Positions 41,604 to 50,442 are shown, numbered from the stretch's first letter. The stretch: DNA of 64,000 nt from Paenibacillus glycanilyticus (GCF_023715145.1 NZ_JAMBNP010000006.1:248001-312000), one strand, 5' to 3'. Made by a program: numbers and translations. The notes: generated from the sequence alone by a model not told the origin.

Positions 41604-41915
41604 ATGAAGTCAACCACCCAGAAGCATACCTCCGGCCTGCCGTCCGCACGAAAAATCCGTCGCGCCTGCAGCAATGAACTATATCGAACCGTCAAACGGT
41701 TGAAGGTATGGGTGCCGAAAGAGAAAATGGACCAGGCTGAGACTTTGTATTACAAAAAGGTCATTCAGAACCTGCTCTTTATTGCCGAAAACGAGAAAAA
41801 CCGCAAGGTTCTGTCAGACTGGTGGGACGAGAATGTCGCGAGCGAAATCGCCGAGCTGTGGGAGGTCGACGTCGCCAAGCTCCGGTGGGCATTCCGTGAT
41901 GCTTTTGGCGGTTAA
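41604..41915 (+). CDS. hypothetical protein, 103 aa
   Basis: I do not recognise a function. It is basic at the N-terminus (LPSARKIRRACSNELYRTVK) and helical afterwards (ETLYYKKVIQNLLFIAENEK, then SDWWDENVASEIAELWEVD). GAGAGGAG precedes ATG by 10 nt and a strong terminator follows, so it is a real gene, probably monocistronic. Confidence 0.7.
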   Translation: MKSTTQKHTSGLPSARKIRRACSNELYRTVKRLKVWVPKEKMDQAETLYYKKVIQNLLFIAENEKNRKVLSDWWDENVASEIAELWEVDVAKLRWAFRDAFGG

Positions 41916-41929
41916 TGCGGGGCAATAAG

Positions 41930-41960
41930 AAAAGCTGCCGAACCGGGTTTGGCAGCTTTT
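41930..41960 (+). terminator. terminator of the 103-aa gene
   Basis: AAAAGCTGCC / GGCAGCTTTT, a perfect 10-bp stem, starting 15 bp after the stop. Confidence 0.88.
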
Positions 41961-41976
41961 CCATGCAGCTAGAACA

Positions 41977-42868
41977 TTATGTCCATACTCGCTTAAGCTT
42001 AAATAGCTCTTGCATATATCCATAAATCGAAACAGGACTCATCATTATTTGATAAACGATAATAAACAGAATAAAGCCCAGGCTGTTTTACCTGACCTTC
42101 AGATCGAGCGCCCGAAAGACCGACCTCTGGTACCGATACAGAACCATATAACTCAGTATCGTGATCGGCAGTACAAGCAGGGTCAAAGGTCCCGCGATCC
42201 AATAAACGCCAAAGAAAGCCAGGATCAGGCCGGGCAGCCAGAAAAACGTATAGGCAGCGTCCACATAAGGCAGAATCAAGTTAACGCCCGTCAAATATTT
42301 GCCATAGATACGCGGCTGCTGCCAAGGCTTGACCGCCTCCAAGTTCATTTGCGGTGTGCCAAGCGGGCTTAACCGGATTGTCGGTACAGTTATTATCAAC
42401 AAGAATAACGGAAACGGCACCTTCATAATCCTGTTTGGCAAGCTGCCGCAAGGTGTCGCCGTTATTCTTCTCCTCATTCCATGCCGCAATGAGGACCGTT
42501 ACGGGCTCCCGAGGATGCTCCACCTTAAATCTCGGCTGCCTGTCCATTAAGAGACTGCCAACCAAAAAGCTGATCATATAACCGGGGATATAGGCAATCC
42601 CCGTAATTACGATGATCGATAAAGGTATGGTTATAATATGACCTAGCGATACAACCCGGGCCTTGGATATATAAATCGAAAAGATAAGCCATGCAGCAGC
42701 AAAGCAATGCCCCAATACGAATTTGAATTTAACGGGGACATAAAATGTGGGCTGCGGAAACTGCGGATTAGGTAATGTACGGTTGCTGCGCTTGATGGAA
42801 GGTCTCACTTTATCACATCCATGATGTAACTCTAGCAAATACCTCGGATTAAATACAGGTCTTAGCAC
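41977..42868 (-). pseudogene. family 2 glycosyltransferase with internal deletion and nonsense codon
   Basis: The N-terminal frame has membrane segments and the start of a GT2 domain (EPVTVLIAAWNEEKNNGDTL, VSVILVDNNCTDN), then breaks near 42390. The rest continues in another frame (NLEAVKPWQQPRIYGKYLTG, LPYVDAAYTFFWLPGLILAF) that resembles the C-terminal membrane part of PgaC/hyaluronan-synthase-like enzymes. The catalytic core between them, with the D-x-D and QxxRW motifs, is missing. A TAA at 42088-42090 interrupts the C-terminal frame, which otherwise runs to 41977 (VSIYGYMQELFKLKRVWT). The gene is dead. Confidence 0.8.
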
Positions 42869-42892
42869 CTAGAACTATATGGTACTAAAAAA

Positions 42893-42914
42893 GGCTGCCG
42901 GTCGCCCGGAAGCC
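42893..42914 (-). terminator. terminator of the SLH protein gene
   Basis: GGCTTCCGG / CCGGCAGCC stem with TTTTTT on the minus strand. Confidence 0.8.
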
Positions 42915-42932
42915 TGTTTCTCAAGATAGAGA

Positions 42933-45251
42933 TTAATAATTGCTATTCATGATAGGCGAATCCACTTTATCCTGCAAGGTAGCAAGTCTGAGAAGCACGA
43001 CGCTGATCTGCGCTTTTGTTACGGGAGCATTCGGATTAAATTTGCCTTTCTCCGCCGTAAGCAGTCCCAGCTTCATCGCAATCGTAACCGCGCCTTTATT
43101 CTTGATCTGCGCAGCGTCTTTTAATGCGGTGACATCCGTATCCTTGGCCATAAATTCGGACAGCTTCTCATATTTGAGCAGCTTTGTCAGCCATAACGCC
43201 AAGTCGCCGCGGGTTAATGTCTGCTCCGGATGAAGCTTTTGCGTTGGAGCAGCTTTCAGGAAGCCTCTTTGAACCAGGTATTCTACCGCGGAGGCATATT
43301 GGCTGTCGACCGGAACGTCGGCAAACCGAGGCTTCTCCGGAGTGATGTAATAATTTTGTCCTCCCGTAAAGCCTGCCAGCAGTATATTGACCCAGTCTCC
43401 GTTATTAACGGTTTGGTCCGGATGAATAAGTCCGTCGGTTTCCGGTTTAATAATGCCGTAATCAAACATGATTTGCAGGGACTTGGATGCCCAATGCTTC
43501 TTTGCGTCCGCAGGCAGCTCGCCCTTCTGCTCCGTTGTTCCGGGATAAACATATTGCTGCTCCAGCTTGCCTGTAACCGCGTTTACAAGGACGCCCCAGT
43601 TATCGTCTTCCGTGAGCTGCGGCATATAGACAAGCTTCACTTGCGATTGTTGCAGCTCGCCTTCCACGTAATTGCCGCCGATTGTCGCATACTGAAGCTC
43701 CGCGCGAATGGCATCGCGGTAAAGTTTGAGCGCTTCTTCCTCCGTTATCTTCGCCGTTAAGGAATCCAGCTTGCCGAGCTTGTCTGCAGGCGTGCTCATA
43801 TTATAATAGTTCGTTAGCTTTCCTTCCTTATCCAGATTGATCTGAACGGCTGACGGCTGGATTGGCTTCCCGTTATAAAACTGCTGGAAGCTGTACATAT
43901 AAGCTGTATCGGGACTATAAGAGACTGTTCCCGGTCTGTCAATTAGCTTTAAGCTGGCCGAAGCGTTCGGAAAAAGCTTGGTTACGAGGTCCTGGGCTTT
44001 TGTTTTGGCTTCGGCTTCCGTAATGGACGGCTTCCCTGCTGTTACAGTTTCATTAGTTGAAGCTTCCCCTGACGGGTAAGAGTAAGAAGAAAAATCGAGC
44101 AGCTCTCCCGTATTCGCATCCACGGTTGCGTGAATTTGAACGCCGCCTAACGGGCTTCCATTCCAGATGGACCATGTCTTGCGGCCGTCACGGTCGGTGC
44201 TGGTCGAAGCTTGCGGGGTTCCTTCAAGGGCCTCCTTGCTTGTAACCGCGGTGACAACCGCAATCGCTTCCTCTTTGGTCAATTCACCGCCCGTATGCGG
44301 CTTAAAGGCAGCCGCCGAAGAAGAAATAGAGGAATAGGTAATCTGCGGGAAAGCATCAATGGCTTGTCCTTGATCGTCAAGGAACTTGCCGGATTTCGCA
44401 TCGATCATCCCTATTCCGCTAACCGCGACATAGCCAAGCCGATATTGCGATGTATTCGTACGGTTTAAGTAGTAATCGGAGCCCGGAACATAAGCGAGCT
44501 GCAGCTTCAATTCTTTTTTCATTTTCTCGACTGCCTGCTGGCTTGTCAGCGAAGCATCTGGCGACGGATATTCTTTCCCCGTGCCAAAACCGTTATAACT
44601 TGTAATTTTTCCGTTCCCGTCAATGACTACTCCAATTTGGCTATTGGTAGCCGGGATGCCATTCACCTGAGCCTGATAGCTAAAGCTGTATTGTACAGGA
44701 CCAAAGAGGGCTTGCGGGTAATCGTTCTCGATGGATTTGAGCTGAAGCTTATCTCCCGACTTAACGGATGGCGACGCCTGCGGGATGAACTGCTTGGCGA
44801 TTTTCTCCGCTTCCTCCCTCGAGATTTTGGCCGGATAATACGAATCTTCCTTCGGAAGCGGATTGTAGTACGTAATAATGTCGCCGGTTATCGCATCTAT
44901 CGCAGAATCAAAGCCATATGATCCGTTCTCGACAGTAAAGCTCCACTGAATGGTCCAAATCATATCATGGCTTGGCGGATATTGATTCGGATTGCCAAGG
45001 TCAATGCTAGTCACCTCGGCGTCTTTCAAATCAGGGAACAGCTTTTTGAATCGCGCAATTGCCTCTTCCTTCGATATCTTTGCCTGACTCTCGTCAAGGA
45101 CGCCGGTTGAAGATGCAGATGCTCCCGAACTGCTGGCGATAACCGTTGTAGACGATAGGGAAGATTGTGCCGCATTAGCAAGCCCTCCAAACGGAAGCAA
45201 ACTAAACGCTAGAACCGTTGCAAGCAGCTTGCCCTTCATAGATCTCTTCAT
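42933..45251 (-). CDS. YcdB/YcdC-domain S-layer homology protein
   Basis: A 772-aa secreted protein: signal peptide 1-27 (LATVLAFSLLPFGGLANAA), then YcdB/YcdC- and PepSY-like repeats (SKEEAIARFKKLFPDLKDAE, SREEAEKIAKQFIP, TSQQAVEKMKKELKLQLAYV, TEEEALKLYRDAIRAELQY) and three C-terminal SLH motifs (WASKSLQIMFDYGIIKPETD, FADVPVDSQYASAVEYLVQR, AVTIAMKLGLLTAEKGKFNP). SLH domains bind pyruvylated cell-wall polymers, so it is a surface protein. PepSY-type repeats are often protease inhibitors or binders. It is monocistronic. Confidence 0.9.
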   Translation of the reverse strand: MKRSMKGKLLATVLAFSLLPFGGLANAAQSSLSSTTVIASSSGASASSTGVLDESQAKISKEEAIARFKKLFPDLKDAEVTSIDLGNPNQYPPSHDMIWTIQWSFTVENGSYGFDSAIDAITGDIITYYNPLPKEDSYYPAKISREEAEKIAKQFIPQASPSVKSGDKLQLKSIENDYPQALFGPVQYSFSYQAQVNGIPATNSQIGVVIDGNGKITSYNGFGTGKEYPSPDASLTSQQAVEKMKKELKLQLAYVPGSDYYLNRTNTSQYRLGYVAVSGIGMIDAKSGKFLDDQGQAIDAFPQITYSSISSSAAAFKPHTGGELTKEEAIAVVTAVTSKEALEGTPQASTSTDRDGRKTWSIWNGSPLGGVQIHATVDANTGELLDFSSYSYPSGEASTNETVTAGKPSITEAEAKTKAQDLVTKLFPNASASLKLIDRPGTVSYSPDTAYMYSFQQFYNGKPIQPSAVQINLDKEGKLTNYYNMSTPADKLGKLDSLTAKITEEEALKLYRDAIRAELQYATIGGNYVEGELQQSQVKLVYMPQLTEDDNWGVLVNAVTGKLEQQYVYPGTTEQKGELPADAKKHWASKSLQIMFDYGIIKPETDGLIHPDQTVNNGDWVNILLAGFTGGQNYYITPEKPRFADVPVDSQYASAVEYLVQRGFLKAAPTQKLHPEQTLTRGDLALWLTKLLKYEKLSEFMAKDTDVTALKDAAQIKNKGAVTIAMKLGLLTAEKGKFNPNAPVTKAQISVVLLRLATLQDKVDSPIMNSNY

Positions 45252-45390
45252 CCTTTTTCCTCACCTTCACTAAAATAGAAATCACTTCCAAAAAATACAC
45301 CTTAGTATAGACGATGGGCAAGGGACAAAGGTTTCAATTTTTTTACAAATTATTCATGGTACGGCATTTATGATATTAGGAAAAATAAAA

Positions 45391-45419
45391 AACCGTCCGG
45401 GTTTTAAACCCAAACGGCT
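45391..45419 (-). terminator. terminator of sspH
   Basis: AACCGTCCGGGTTT pairs with AAACCCAAACGG with one internal mismatch; the minus strand continues with TTTTTT. Confidence 0.8.
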
Positions 45420-45434
45420 TTCTGTACTTCTTAT

Positions 45435-45617
45435 TTATTTTTCTTGCAGCCGGTCTACGGGAACCGTCTTTGTGTTAGCCGGGTTGCCCTCGACCTGTAC
45501 GGTAGCCGTTCCGCTCGCTTCATCTACATGCTCGATCCATACGGAATCGCCATCATCCAGATGAACCTTGATTGTGGATTCCGAGTTGTAAATCTGTTTG
45601 GCACGGTTTACGTCCAT
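45435..45617 (-). CDS. sspH: small acid-soluble spore protein H
   Basis: A 60-aa SASP-H family protein (DVNRAKQIYNSESTIKVHLD, then VWIEHVDEASGTATVQVEG and NPANTKTVPVDRL), characteristic of the spore core of Bacillus-type endospores. AAGGAGG is 12 nt before ATG. It is transcribed away from the ku operon and sits 38 bp downstream of a short acidic ORF. It is direct evidence that the host forms spores. Confidence 0.95.
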   Translation of the reverse strand: MDVNRAKQIYNSESTIKVHLDDGDSVWIEHVDEASGTATVQVEGNPANTKTVPVDRLQEK

Positions 45618-45654
45618 TTGAAAACGCCGCCTCCTTCAAACTTGCCCGTGCGGG

Positions 45655-45846
45655 TCAGTCTTTTGATTCCGGAACGATATAGTCGGTTGTCGATTCGTCA
45701 ATTAAGCCGTTATGCGGGGACACGGTGCCTCCGCCTAAGCCTTCATTCACCATACGGTCAATATCCATAAAGTAATTGTCGCGGCCTTCGTCCCATTTGT
45801 CGGCCGGCGCCTTCTCGTTGTTTTCCACATTATCGAATTCCATCAT
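45655..45846 (-). CDS. small acidic hypothetical protein, 63 aa
   Basis: An acidic protein (MMEFDNVENNEKAPADKWDE, then NYFMDIDRMVNEGLGGGTVS) with no membrane segment. I recall similar 'DRM(V/I)NEGLGGGTV' proteins in spore formers but cannot name a family. I take ATG 45846, 11 nt after GGAGGA; the open frame extends upstream to 46029 through the repeat units, which is an artefact. It is followed by sspH and may be cotranscribed with it. Confidence 0.6.
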   Translation of the reverse strand: MMEFDNVENNEKAPADKWDEGRDNYFMDIDRMVNEGLGGGTVSPHNGLIDESTTDYIVPESKD

Positions 45847-45970
45847 AGTCGGTTCAGTCCTCCCTGCTGCTGCAAGCATTATTGGTTCAAGCAAAATATG
45901 CCCGATTTGATTGATTCTCATGCATTGCGGGAACAATAAGGGATAACAGAAGGCTTCGATGAAGCCCGTA

Positions 45971-46103
45971 CTTTCGAAGCAATGAATCATCACAATGACC
46001 CATCCAGGGTCATTAGGGTGATTATTCATTTTAGCCCATGCTTTCGAAGCAATGAATCATCACAATGACCCATCCAGGGTCATTAGGGTGATTATTCATT
46101 TTA
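45971..46103 (+). repeat. two identical 70-bp tandem hairpin units in the ku leader
   Basis: Two units begin CTTTCGAAGC (45971 and 46041), exactly 70 bp apart and identical for 64 bases. Each has a GCTTTCGAAGC palindrome, then an imperfect long hairpin: AATGAATCATCAC pairs with GTGATTATTCATT, and AATGACCC with GGGTCATT around ATCCA. An unpaired AGG interrupts the right arm. The second unit ends at TTTTAGGAGG, the ribosome-binding site of ku. The same element, with compensatory changes, precedes the ABC ATPase gene at 55324. Confidence 0.9.
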
Positions 46104-46118
46104 GGAGGAGATAACCAA

Positions 46119-47030
46119 ATGCATACCGTATGGAAAGGCGCCATCAGCTTCGGTCTTGTTCATGTACCTGTCAAAATGTTCTCGGCAACGGAGGACAAGG
46201 ATATTTCGCTTCGCATGATTCATAAAACTTGCGGAAGCCCAATCGCCTATGTACGCCGCTGCCCGAATTGCGATGTGGAGGCGGAATGGGACGACATTAT
46301 TAAGGGTTATGAGTATGAGAAAGGCCGTTACGTGTTATTCGAGAAAGAGGAATTGGAGCAGCTTGCGGGAGAAAAGTCGCATACGATTCAAATCCTCGAT
46401 TTTGTAGCGCTAGAGGAGATTGATCCGGTCTACTTCCAGAAGACCTATTACTTGTCTCCGGATCAGGCTGGCGGCAACGCTTACGGCTTATTGCTGCAGG
46501 CGATGTCGGATACCGGCAAGATTGGTGTAGCCAAAGTGTCGATCCGCTCCAAAAGCAGCCTTGCCGCGATTCGCGTCATCGATAATTGCCTGGCGATGGA
46601 GACGATCTTTTTCCCGGACGAGATCCGATCGATCTCCCAAGTTCCCGGCGTACCGGAGTCGGTTAATGTGAACGAGAAAGAACTAACAATGGCAAAGCTT
46701 CTGATCGAACAGCTGTCCACGCCGTTTGATCCGTCCAAGTATACGGATGATTACCGCGCTAACATGCTTCAGGCCATTACGAATAAAATTGCCGGACAAG
46801 AGATCCGCATTGCGCCTCAACAGGAACAGACCAATGTGCTTGACCTGATGGCCGCGCTTCAGGCCAGCCTTGATGCAGCCAAGCTTCCCCCTGGCGGAGC
46901 AGGCCTCGATACGGGTGCAGGCAAAGCAGCTGCCGGTTCAACTTCCGCCGCGGACGGCGGAACAGACCAGCCGGTTGTGAAGCCGAGCAAGCCTAGAGCG
47001 AAGAAGCCTAAAGCAACGGAGATCTCTTAA
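46119..47030 (+). CDS. ku: non-homologous end-joining protein Ku
   Basis: A 303-aa bacterial Ku, a homodimeric ring that binds broken DNA ends. The core runs 1-255: MHTVWKGAISFGLVHVPVKM, CGSPIAYVRRCPNCDVEAEW, FQKTYYLSPDQAGGNAYGLL and AKLLIEQLSTPFDPSKYTDD. The C-terminal tail is Ala/Gly-rich then basic (KPSKPRAKKPKATEIS), as in Ku proteins whose tail recruits ligase or binds DNA. Its stop overlaps the ligase start by 1 nt. It is likely active in spore germination or stationary phase, as in B. subtilis. Confidence 0.95.
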   Translation: MHTVWKGAISFGLVHVPVKMFSATEDKDISLRMIHKTCGSPIAYVRRCPNCDVEAEWDDIIKGYEYEKGRYVLFEKEELEQLAGEKSHTIQILDFVALEEIDPVYFQKTYYLSPDQAGGNAYGLLLQAMSDTGKIGVAKVSIRSKSSLAAIRVIDNCLAMETIFFPDEIRSISQVPGVPESVNVNEKELTMAKLLIEQLSTPFDPSKYTDDYRANMLQAITNKIAGQEIRIAPQQEQTNVLDLMAALQASLDAAKLPPGGAGLDTGAGKAAAGSTSAADGGTDQPVVKPSKPRAKKPKATEIS

Positions 47031-47977
47031 TGACTGTATTCTCGCTTCCTGCCGAGCCGATGATCCCCGTCGCCGACGACCGTATCCCCCAGGAGTCCGG
47101 CTGGATCTATCAGATCAAATGGGATGGGGTCCGAATCATAGCCACAATTAATGATGACGGCAAGATTGATCTCTATTCAAGGAAGCTGCTGAACAAAAAT
47201 ACGGTTTATCCGGAGATCTACCGGACGCTGCAGGAACAAGCCGGACTGCTAGGTCCCTGCATGCTGGACGGAGAGATTGTTTATTACGACGGGGAACGCC
47301 CAAATTTCCAAATGGTATTAACCCGCGAACGAAGCTTTGGGGGAGAGCCTTCTCCCTCCTCGAGCAAAGGGAAAATTCTCTATGTTCTCTTTGACCTGCT
47401 GCAGGATGGGGATCTGGACCTGCGTCCCCTTCCTTATGCGGAGCGGCATAAGCGGCTCACGGAAAAGATGAAGCCGGTCCCCGCTGACCGGCTTCTTACG
47501 GCTGATGTTTACACCGATGCGGAGGCACTGTGGAAATGGGTGGATGACCGCCAGTGGGAAGGAATTGTCAGCAAGAAGCTCGACAGTCCCTACAAGGAAG
47601 GGAAGGCGCATCGCGACTGGCTGAAAAAGAAACGGGCGCTGCTGCTTGATGTAGGCATAGTTGGGGTTAAGCGCCGCGAGGGACGCGCGGCAAGCTTGAT
47701 CATGTCCGATCAAGGCCGTTTCCTCGGAAGCGTGTCCCTTGGCCTCGACGAAGCGATGCGGGAGACTCTAGGCCAGATGCTGCAGCTTCGGAGAAGCGAT
47801 GCGCCTTCCTGGCCGATGCCCTTCCCGGCTTTGCCGGCCGAGCTGAAAGGGGAAAGCATCATTTGGCTTCCTTCTCCCATGCCTTGCCGGGTAACCGGAC
47901 TTGAGCTGACATCAGCCGGGTTGCTGCGGCATCCCAAGCTTGTATCGTTTGGTCTGAATGCAGGAGGCCGCCCATGA
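47030..47977 (+). CDS. ATP-dependent DNA ligase (stand-alone LigD ligase part)
   Basis: A 315-aa ligase with the adenylation motif YQIKWDGVRI (active Lys), motif III/IIIa MLDGEIVYYDGERPNFQ and KVLFDLLQDG-type YVLFDLLQDGDL, motif IV WEGIVSKKLDSPYKEG and motif V WLKKKRALLLDV, followed by an OB-fold. It seals breaks in Ku-dependent end joining. In most bacteria this domain is fused to a polymerase in LigD; here the polymerase is the next gene, overlapping by 4 nt. Confidence 0.93.
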   Translation: MTVFSLPAEPMIPVADDRIPQESGWIYQIKWDGVRIIATINDDGKIDLYSRKLLNKNTVYPEIYRTLQEQAGLLGPCMLDGEIVYYDGERPNFQMVLTRERSFGGEPSPSSSKGKILYVLFDLLQDGDLDLRPLPYAERHKRLTEKMKPVPADRLLTADVYTDAEALWKWVDDRQWEGIVSKKLDSPYKEGKAHRDWLKKKRALLLDVGIVGVKRREGRAASLIMSDQGRFLGSVSLGLDEAMRETLGQMLQLRRSDAPSWPMPFPALPAELKGESIIWLPSPMPCRVTGLELTSAGLLRHPKLVSFGLNAGGRP

Positions 47978-48885
47978 ACAGAACTAGCTCATCCGCCAAG
48001 CGGCCCGCCACCGTCATGGTGGAAGGACAGGAAATAACCGTAACGAATCCGGAGAAGCCGCTATGGCCCGAGCAGGGCATCACGAAGCTGATGTACCTGG
48101 AGAAGCTTGCAGTGCTATCGCCTTTCCTGCTGAAGCACTGCAAAGACCGGTATTTAACGACCATCCGGTATCCGCATGGTTATGCGGGCAAGTCGTTTTA
48201 TCAGAAAAACTGCCCGGAGCCAAAGCCGGATTTCGTACAAATCGCCGTAAGCGAGGGCATCTCGTACGTGCATCTCGACAACCTGCCAACTCTGCTGTGG
48301 CTTGGCAACCTGGCCTGCCTCGAATTCCATGCTTCCTTCGACCGGATTAGCGAACCGGAGCTTCCGACGGAATGGATATTGGATCTTGATCCGTCCCGGG
48401 AGGAGGAGCCTCGCATTATTGAAGCAGCCGCGCTTGTAGGCAAAATGCTGGAGTCGATGAAGATCGAATCCGTTCCCAAGACCTCCGGCGCAACCGGCGT
48501 TCAGATCATTGTTCCGGTTCAGCAGAAGTACACCTTCGATCAGCTGAGAGGCCTTGGCCAATTTGTCGGCGATTACTTATCCCGTGCTTATCCGCAGCTG
48601 TTCACCGTTGAACGGCTGACCAAAAACCGCGGCGATCTGATCTATGTCGATTACCTGCAGCATTACAAAGGCAAAACGATCGCAGCTCCCTACACGCCTA
48701 GAGCGCGATTTGGCGCGCCGGTCTCAACGCCGCTGAAATGGGAAGAGGTCTATGCGGGAGGAATAAAGCCGGCCGACTTCCATCTCCTGAATATTGCAGA
48801 ACGCTTGCAGCGTTACGGAGACCTGATTGACACGGTAAAGCCGCAGGATCTGGATCATGTACTCCGTTTTATCCATGCCAAATAA
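47974..48885 (+). CDS. LigD-type polymerase/primase domain protein
   Basis: A 303-aa AEP-superfamily polymerase domain that fills gaps in end joining, preferring ribonucleotides. Seen are VTNPEKPLWPEQGITKLMYL, the metal-binding WILDLDPSREEE (D-x-D), the nucleotide site KTSGATGVQIIVPV and the third Asp in GDLIYVDYLQ. The position that is His in Pseudomonas LigD (GxH) reads Gln here. Its start overlaps the ligase gene by 4 nt. No phosphoesterase domain of LigD is found in the window. Confidence 0.93.
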   Translation: MNRTSSSAKRPATVMVEGQEITVTNPEKPLWPEQGITKLMYLEKLAVLSPFLLKHCKDRYLTTIRYPHGYAGKSFYQKNCPEPKPDFVQIAVSEGISYVHLDNLPTLLWLGNLACLEFHASFDRISEPELPTEWILDLDPSREEEPRIIEAAALVGKMLESMKIESVPKTSGATGVQIIVPVQQKYTFDQLRGLGQFVGDYLSRAYPQLFTVERLTKNRGDLIYVDYLQHYKGKTIAAPYTPRARFGAPVSTPLKWEEVYAGGIKPADFHLLNIAERLQRYGDLIDTVKPQDLDHVLRFIHAK

Positions 48886-48894
48886 GCCGCCCCT

Positions 48895-50331
48895 TTATAA
48901 AAGAGGCGACAACAAACGGGCAGCGGCTTCCGCTGCCTTTTCCTTTTTCCGTCTCTGTCTAAATTCCGCCAGGTCCAGCTCCTTGCTGTCGAGCAGATCC
49001 TGCTCGTAATCCCGCTTCAGATCCCTAATCGTTCCGGAATCAAACAATACGGCGTTCTGCTCGAAATTGCTGTGAAAGCTCCTCATGTCCATATTGGCCG
49101 TTCCGACCACAGCAAGCAGCTCGTCCACGATCATGACCTTCGCATGGATGAAGCCTTTCTGGTAACGGTATACCCGGACGCCCGCTTCCAGCATTCTCTC
49201 GACAAACGACAAGGTTGCCCACAGGACGAGCTGCGTATCCGCGATGCCCGGTATAATGAGCCGCACATCCACCCCGCTCTTGGCGGCACTCCCCAATGCG
49301 GCGAGCAGACTCTCATCCGGTATAAAATACGGCGTTGAAATACAGACGCTCGACTTGGCCGCTTTTACAGCGGCAAACGCCGTCTCCAGTATCGGTTCCC
49401 CGTTCCGGTCAGGACCGCTCGAGACGATGAGAACCGGCTCCTGCAAAACATCATCCGGATCATGCTCGGGCATGTATTCGGCATGTACCGGCAGTCTTTC
49501 CTTAGCCGCAAGCTCCCAGTCCTTCATGAACAGCTCCTGCAGGAAATAAACGGAGTCCCCTTCCAGCCGAAGCTGCGTATCCCGCCAGAAGCCAAGCCTC
49601 TTATCCTTGCCCAGATACTCATCTCCGATATTGATGCCGCCAACGAATCCAACTCTTCCGTCGATAACTGCAATTTTGCTGTGATTACGGCTGTTCAGCA
49701 GTCGCTTGAACAAGGCCGCTCCAGCCGGCAAAAAACAGCTTACCTGTACGCCCGACTGCTTGAGCTCCCGGATATAGCGCTTGCTTAAATGAACGCTCCC
49801 GATCCCGTCATAAAGCACGCGAACCTCGATACCTGCTCTTGCTTTGTTAGTCAGCATGTTCAGAAACGTTCTTCCGATTCCGTCATCGCGAATCGTATAG
49901 TAATCCAGATGAATATGATGCCGGGCCTTCTCCATCTCTTCCAAGATGGATGCAAACGTCTCCCGGCCGTTCGTCAGCACCTTCACCTGATTGCCAAGCG
50001 TTACCGGCCTGCCCGAGCATTCGCGGAGCAGCCTAAGCAGCTGTTCCTGCTGGAGCATACCGGCATGACCAAGCTCTCCAGGACTCGAGGCGCAAATGGA
50101 CAGCCGTTCGGCTGCCTGCTCGTATTCTCTTGAGATGGCTTGACCTGCTTTTACTCGCCTCGAGCGCCCAATCATCCAGTACCCGAAAAAGCCCAAGGCA
50201 GGAACAACCAGCGCCAGCAGAATCCAGGCAATGGCTTTGGCCGGCGTACGCCTTTCCATCCATATAATAACAGCAGGCTGAGCGCTGTATAACAGTAAGA
50301 GTATCATTATTGCGATTAGCCAACCGATCAT
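48895..50331 (-). CDS. cls: cardiolipin synthase
   Basis: A 478-aa phospholipase-D-family membrane enzyme that condenses two phosphatidylglycerols to cardiolipin. Two N-terminal membrane helices (IGWLIAIMILLLLYSAQPAV, IAWILLALVVPALGFFGYWM) precede two HKD motifs: NHSKIAVIDGRVGFVGG and FIHAKVMIVDELLAVVG. Family length is normal. It is convergent with the end-joining operon across a 9-bp gap. Confidence 0.95.
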   Translation of the reverse strand: MIGWLIAIMILLLLYSAQPAVIIWMERRTPAKAIAWILLALVVPALGFFGYWMIGRSRRVKAGQAISREYEQAAERLSICASSPGELGHAGMLQQEQLLRLLRECSGRPVTLGNQVKVLTNGRETFASILEEMEKARHHIHLDYYTIRDDGIGRTFLNMLTNKARAGIEVRVLYDGIGSVHLSKRYIRELKQSGVQVSCFLPAGAALFKRLLNSRNHSKIAVIDGRVGFVGGINIGDEYLGKDKRLGFWRDTQLRLEGDSVYFLQELFMKDWELAAKERLPVHAEYMPEHDPDDVLQEPVLIVSSGPDRNGEPILETAFAAVKAAKSSVCISTPYFIPDESLLAALGSAAKSGVDVRLIIPGIADTQLVLWATLSFVERMLEAGVRVYRYQKGFIHAKVMIVDELLAVVGTANMDMRSFHSNFEQNAVLFDSGTIRDLKRDYEQDLLDSKELDLAEFRQRRKKEKAAEAAARLLSPLL

Positions 50332-50407
50332 TCACGCACCCCATTACGAAATCCCATTCAACTAGTTTGTTCGACCTGCCATGACCGTATACTTTATGAA
50401 CACAAAA

Positions 50408-50442
50408 ACAGCCTGTTTTCCCGTCATTCGGGAACAGGCTGT
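50408..50442 (-). terminator. terminator of the rml operon
   Basis: ACAGCCTGTT / AACAGGCTGT, 10-bp perfect arms with an inner CCCG/CGGG pair, and TTTTTG on the minus strand. It overlaps the last base of rmlD. Confidence 0.88.

Noticed and set aside
45847-46029. N-terminal extension of the small acidic protein reading through the repeat unit
   Set aside because: The extension is encoded by the antisense of the 70-bp repeat and the promoter region of ku; the ATG at 45846 has the ribosome-binding site.
45971-46103. CRISPR array, suggested by regular repeats
   Set aside because: Only two copies exist, the unit is 64 bp and self-complementary, there are no variable spacers of normal size, and no cas genes are in the window.
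48454-48520. Inactivating His to Gln change in the end-joining polymerase
   Set aside because: I believe Bacillus-type polymerase domains can carry Gln at this position, and the metal-binding Asp residues are intact, so this alone is not evidence of loss of function.
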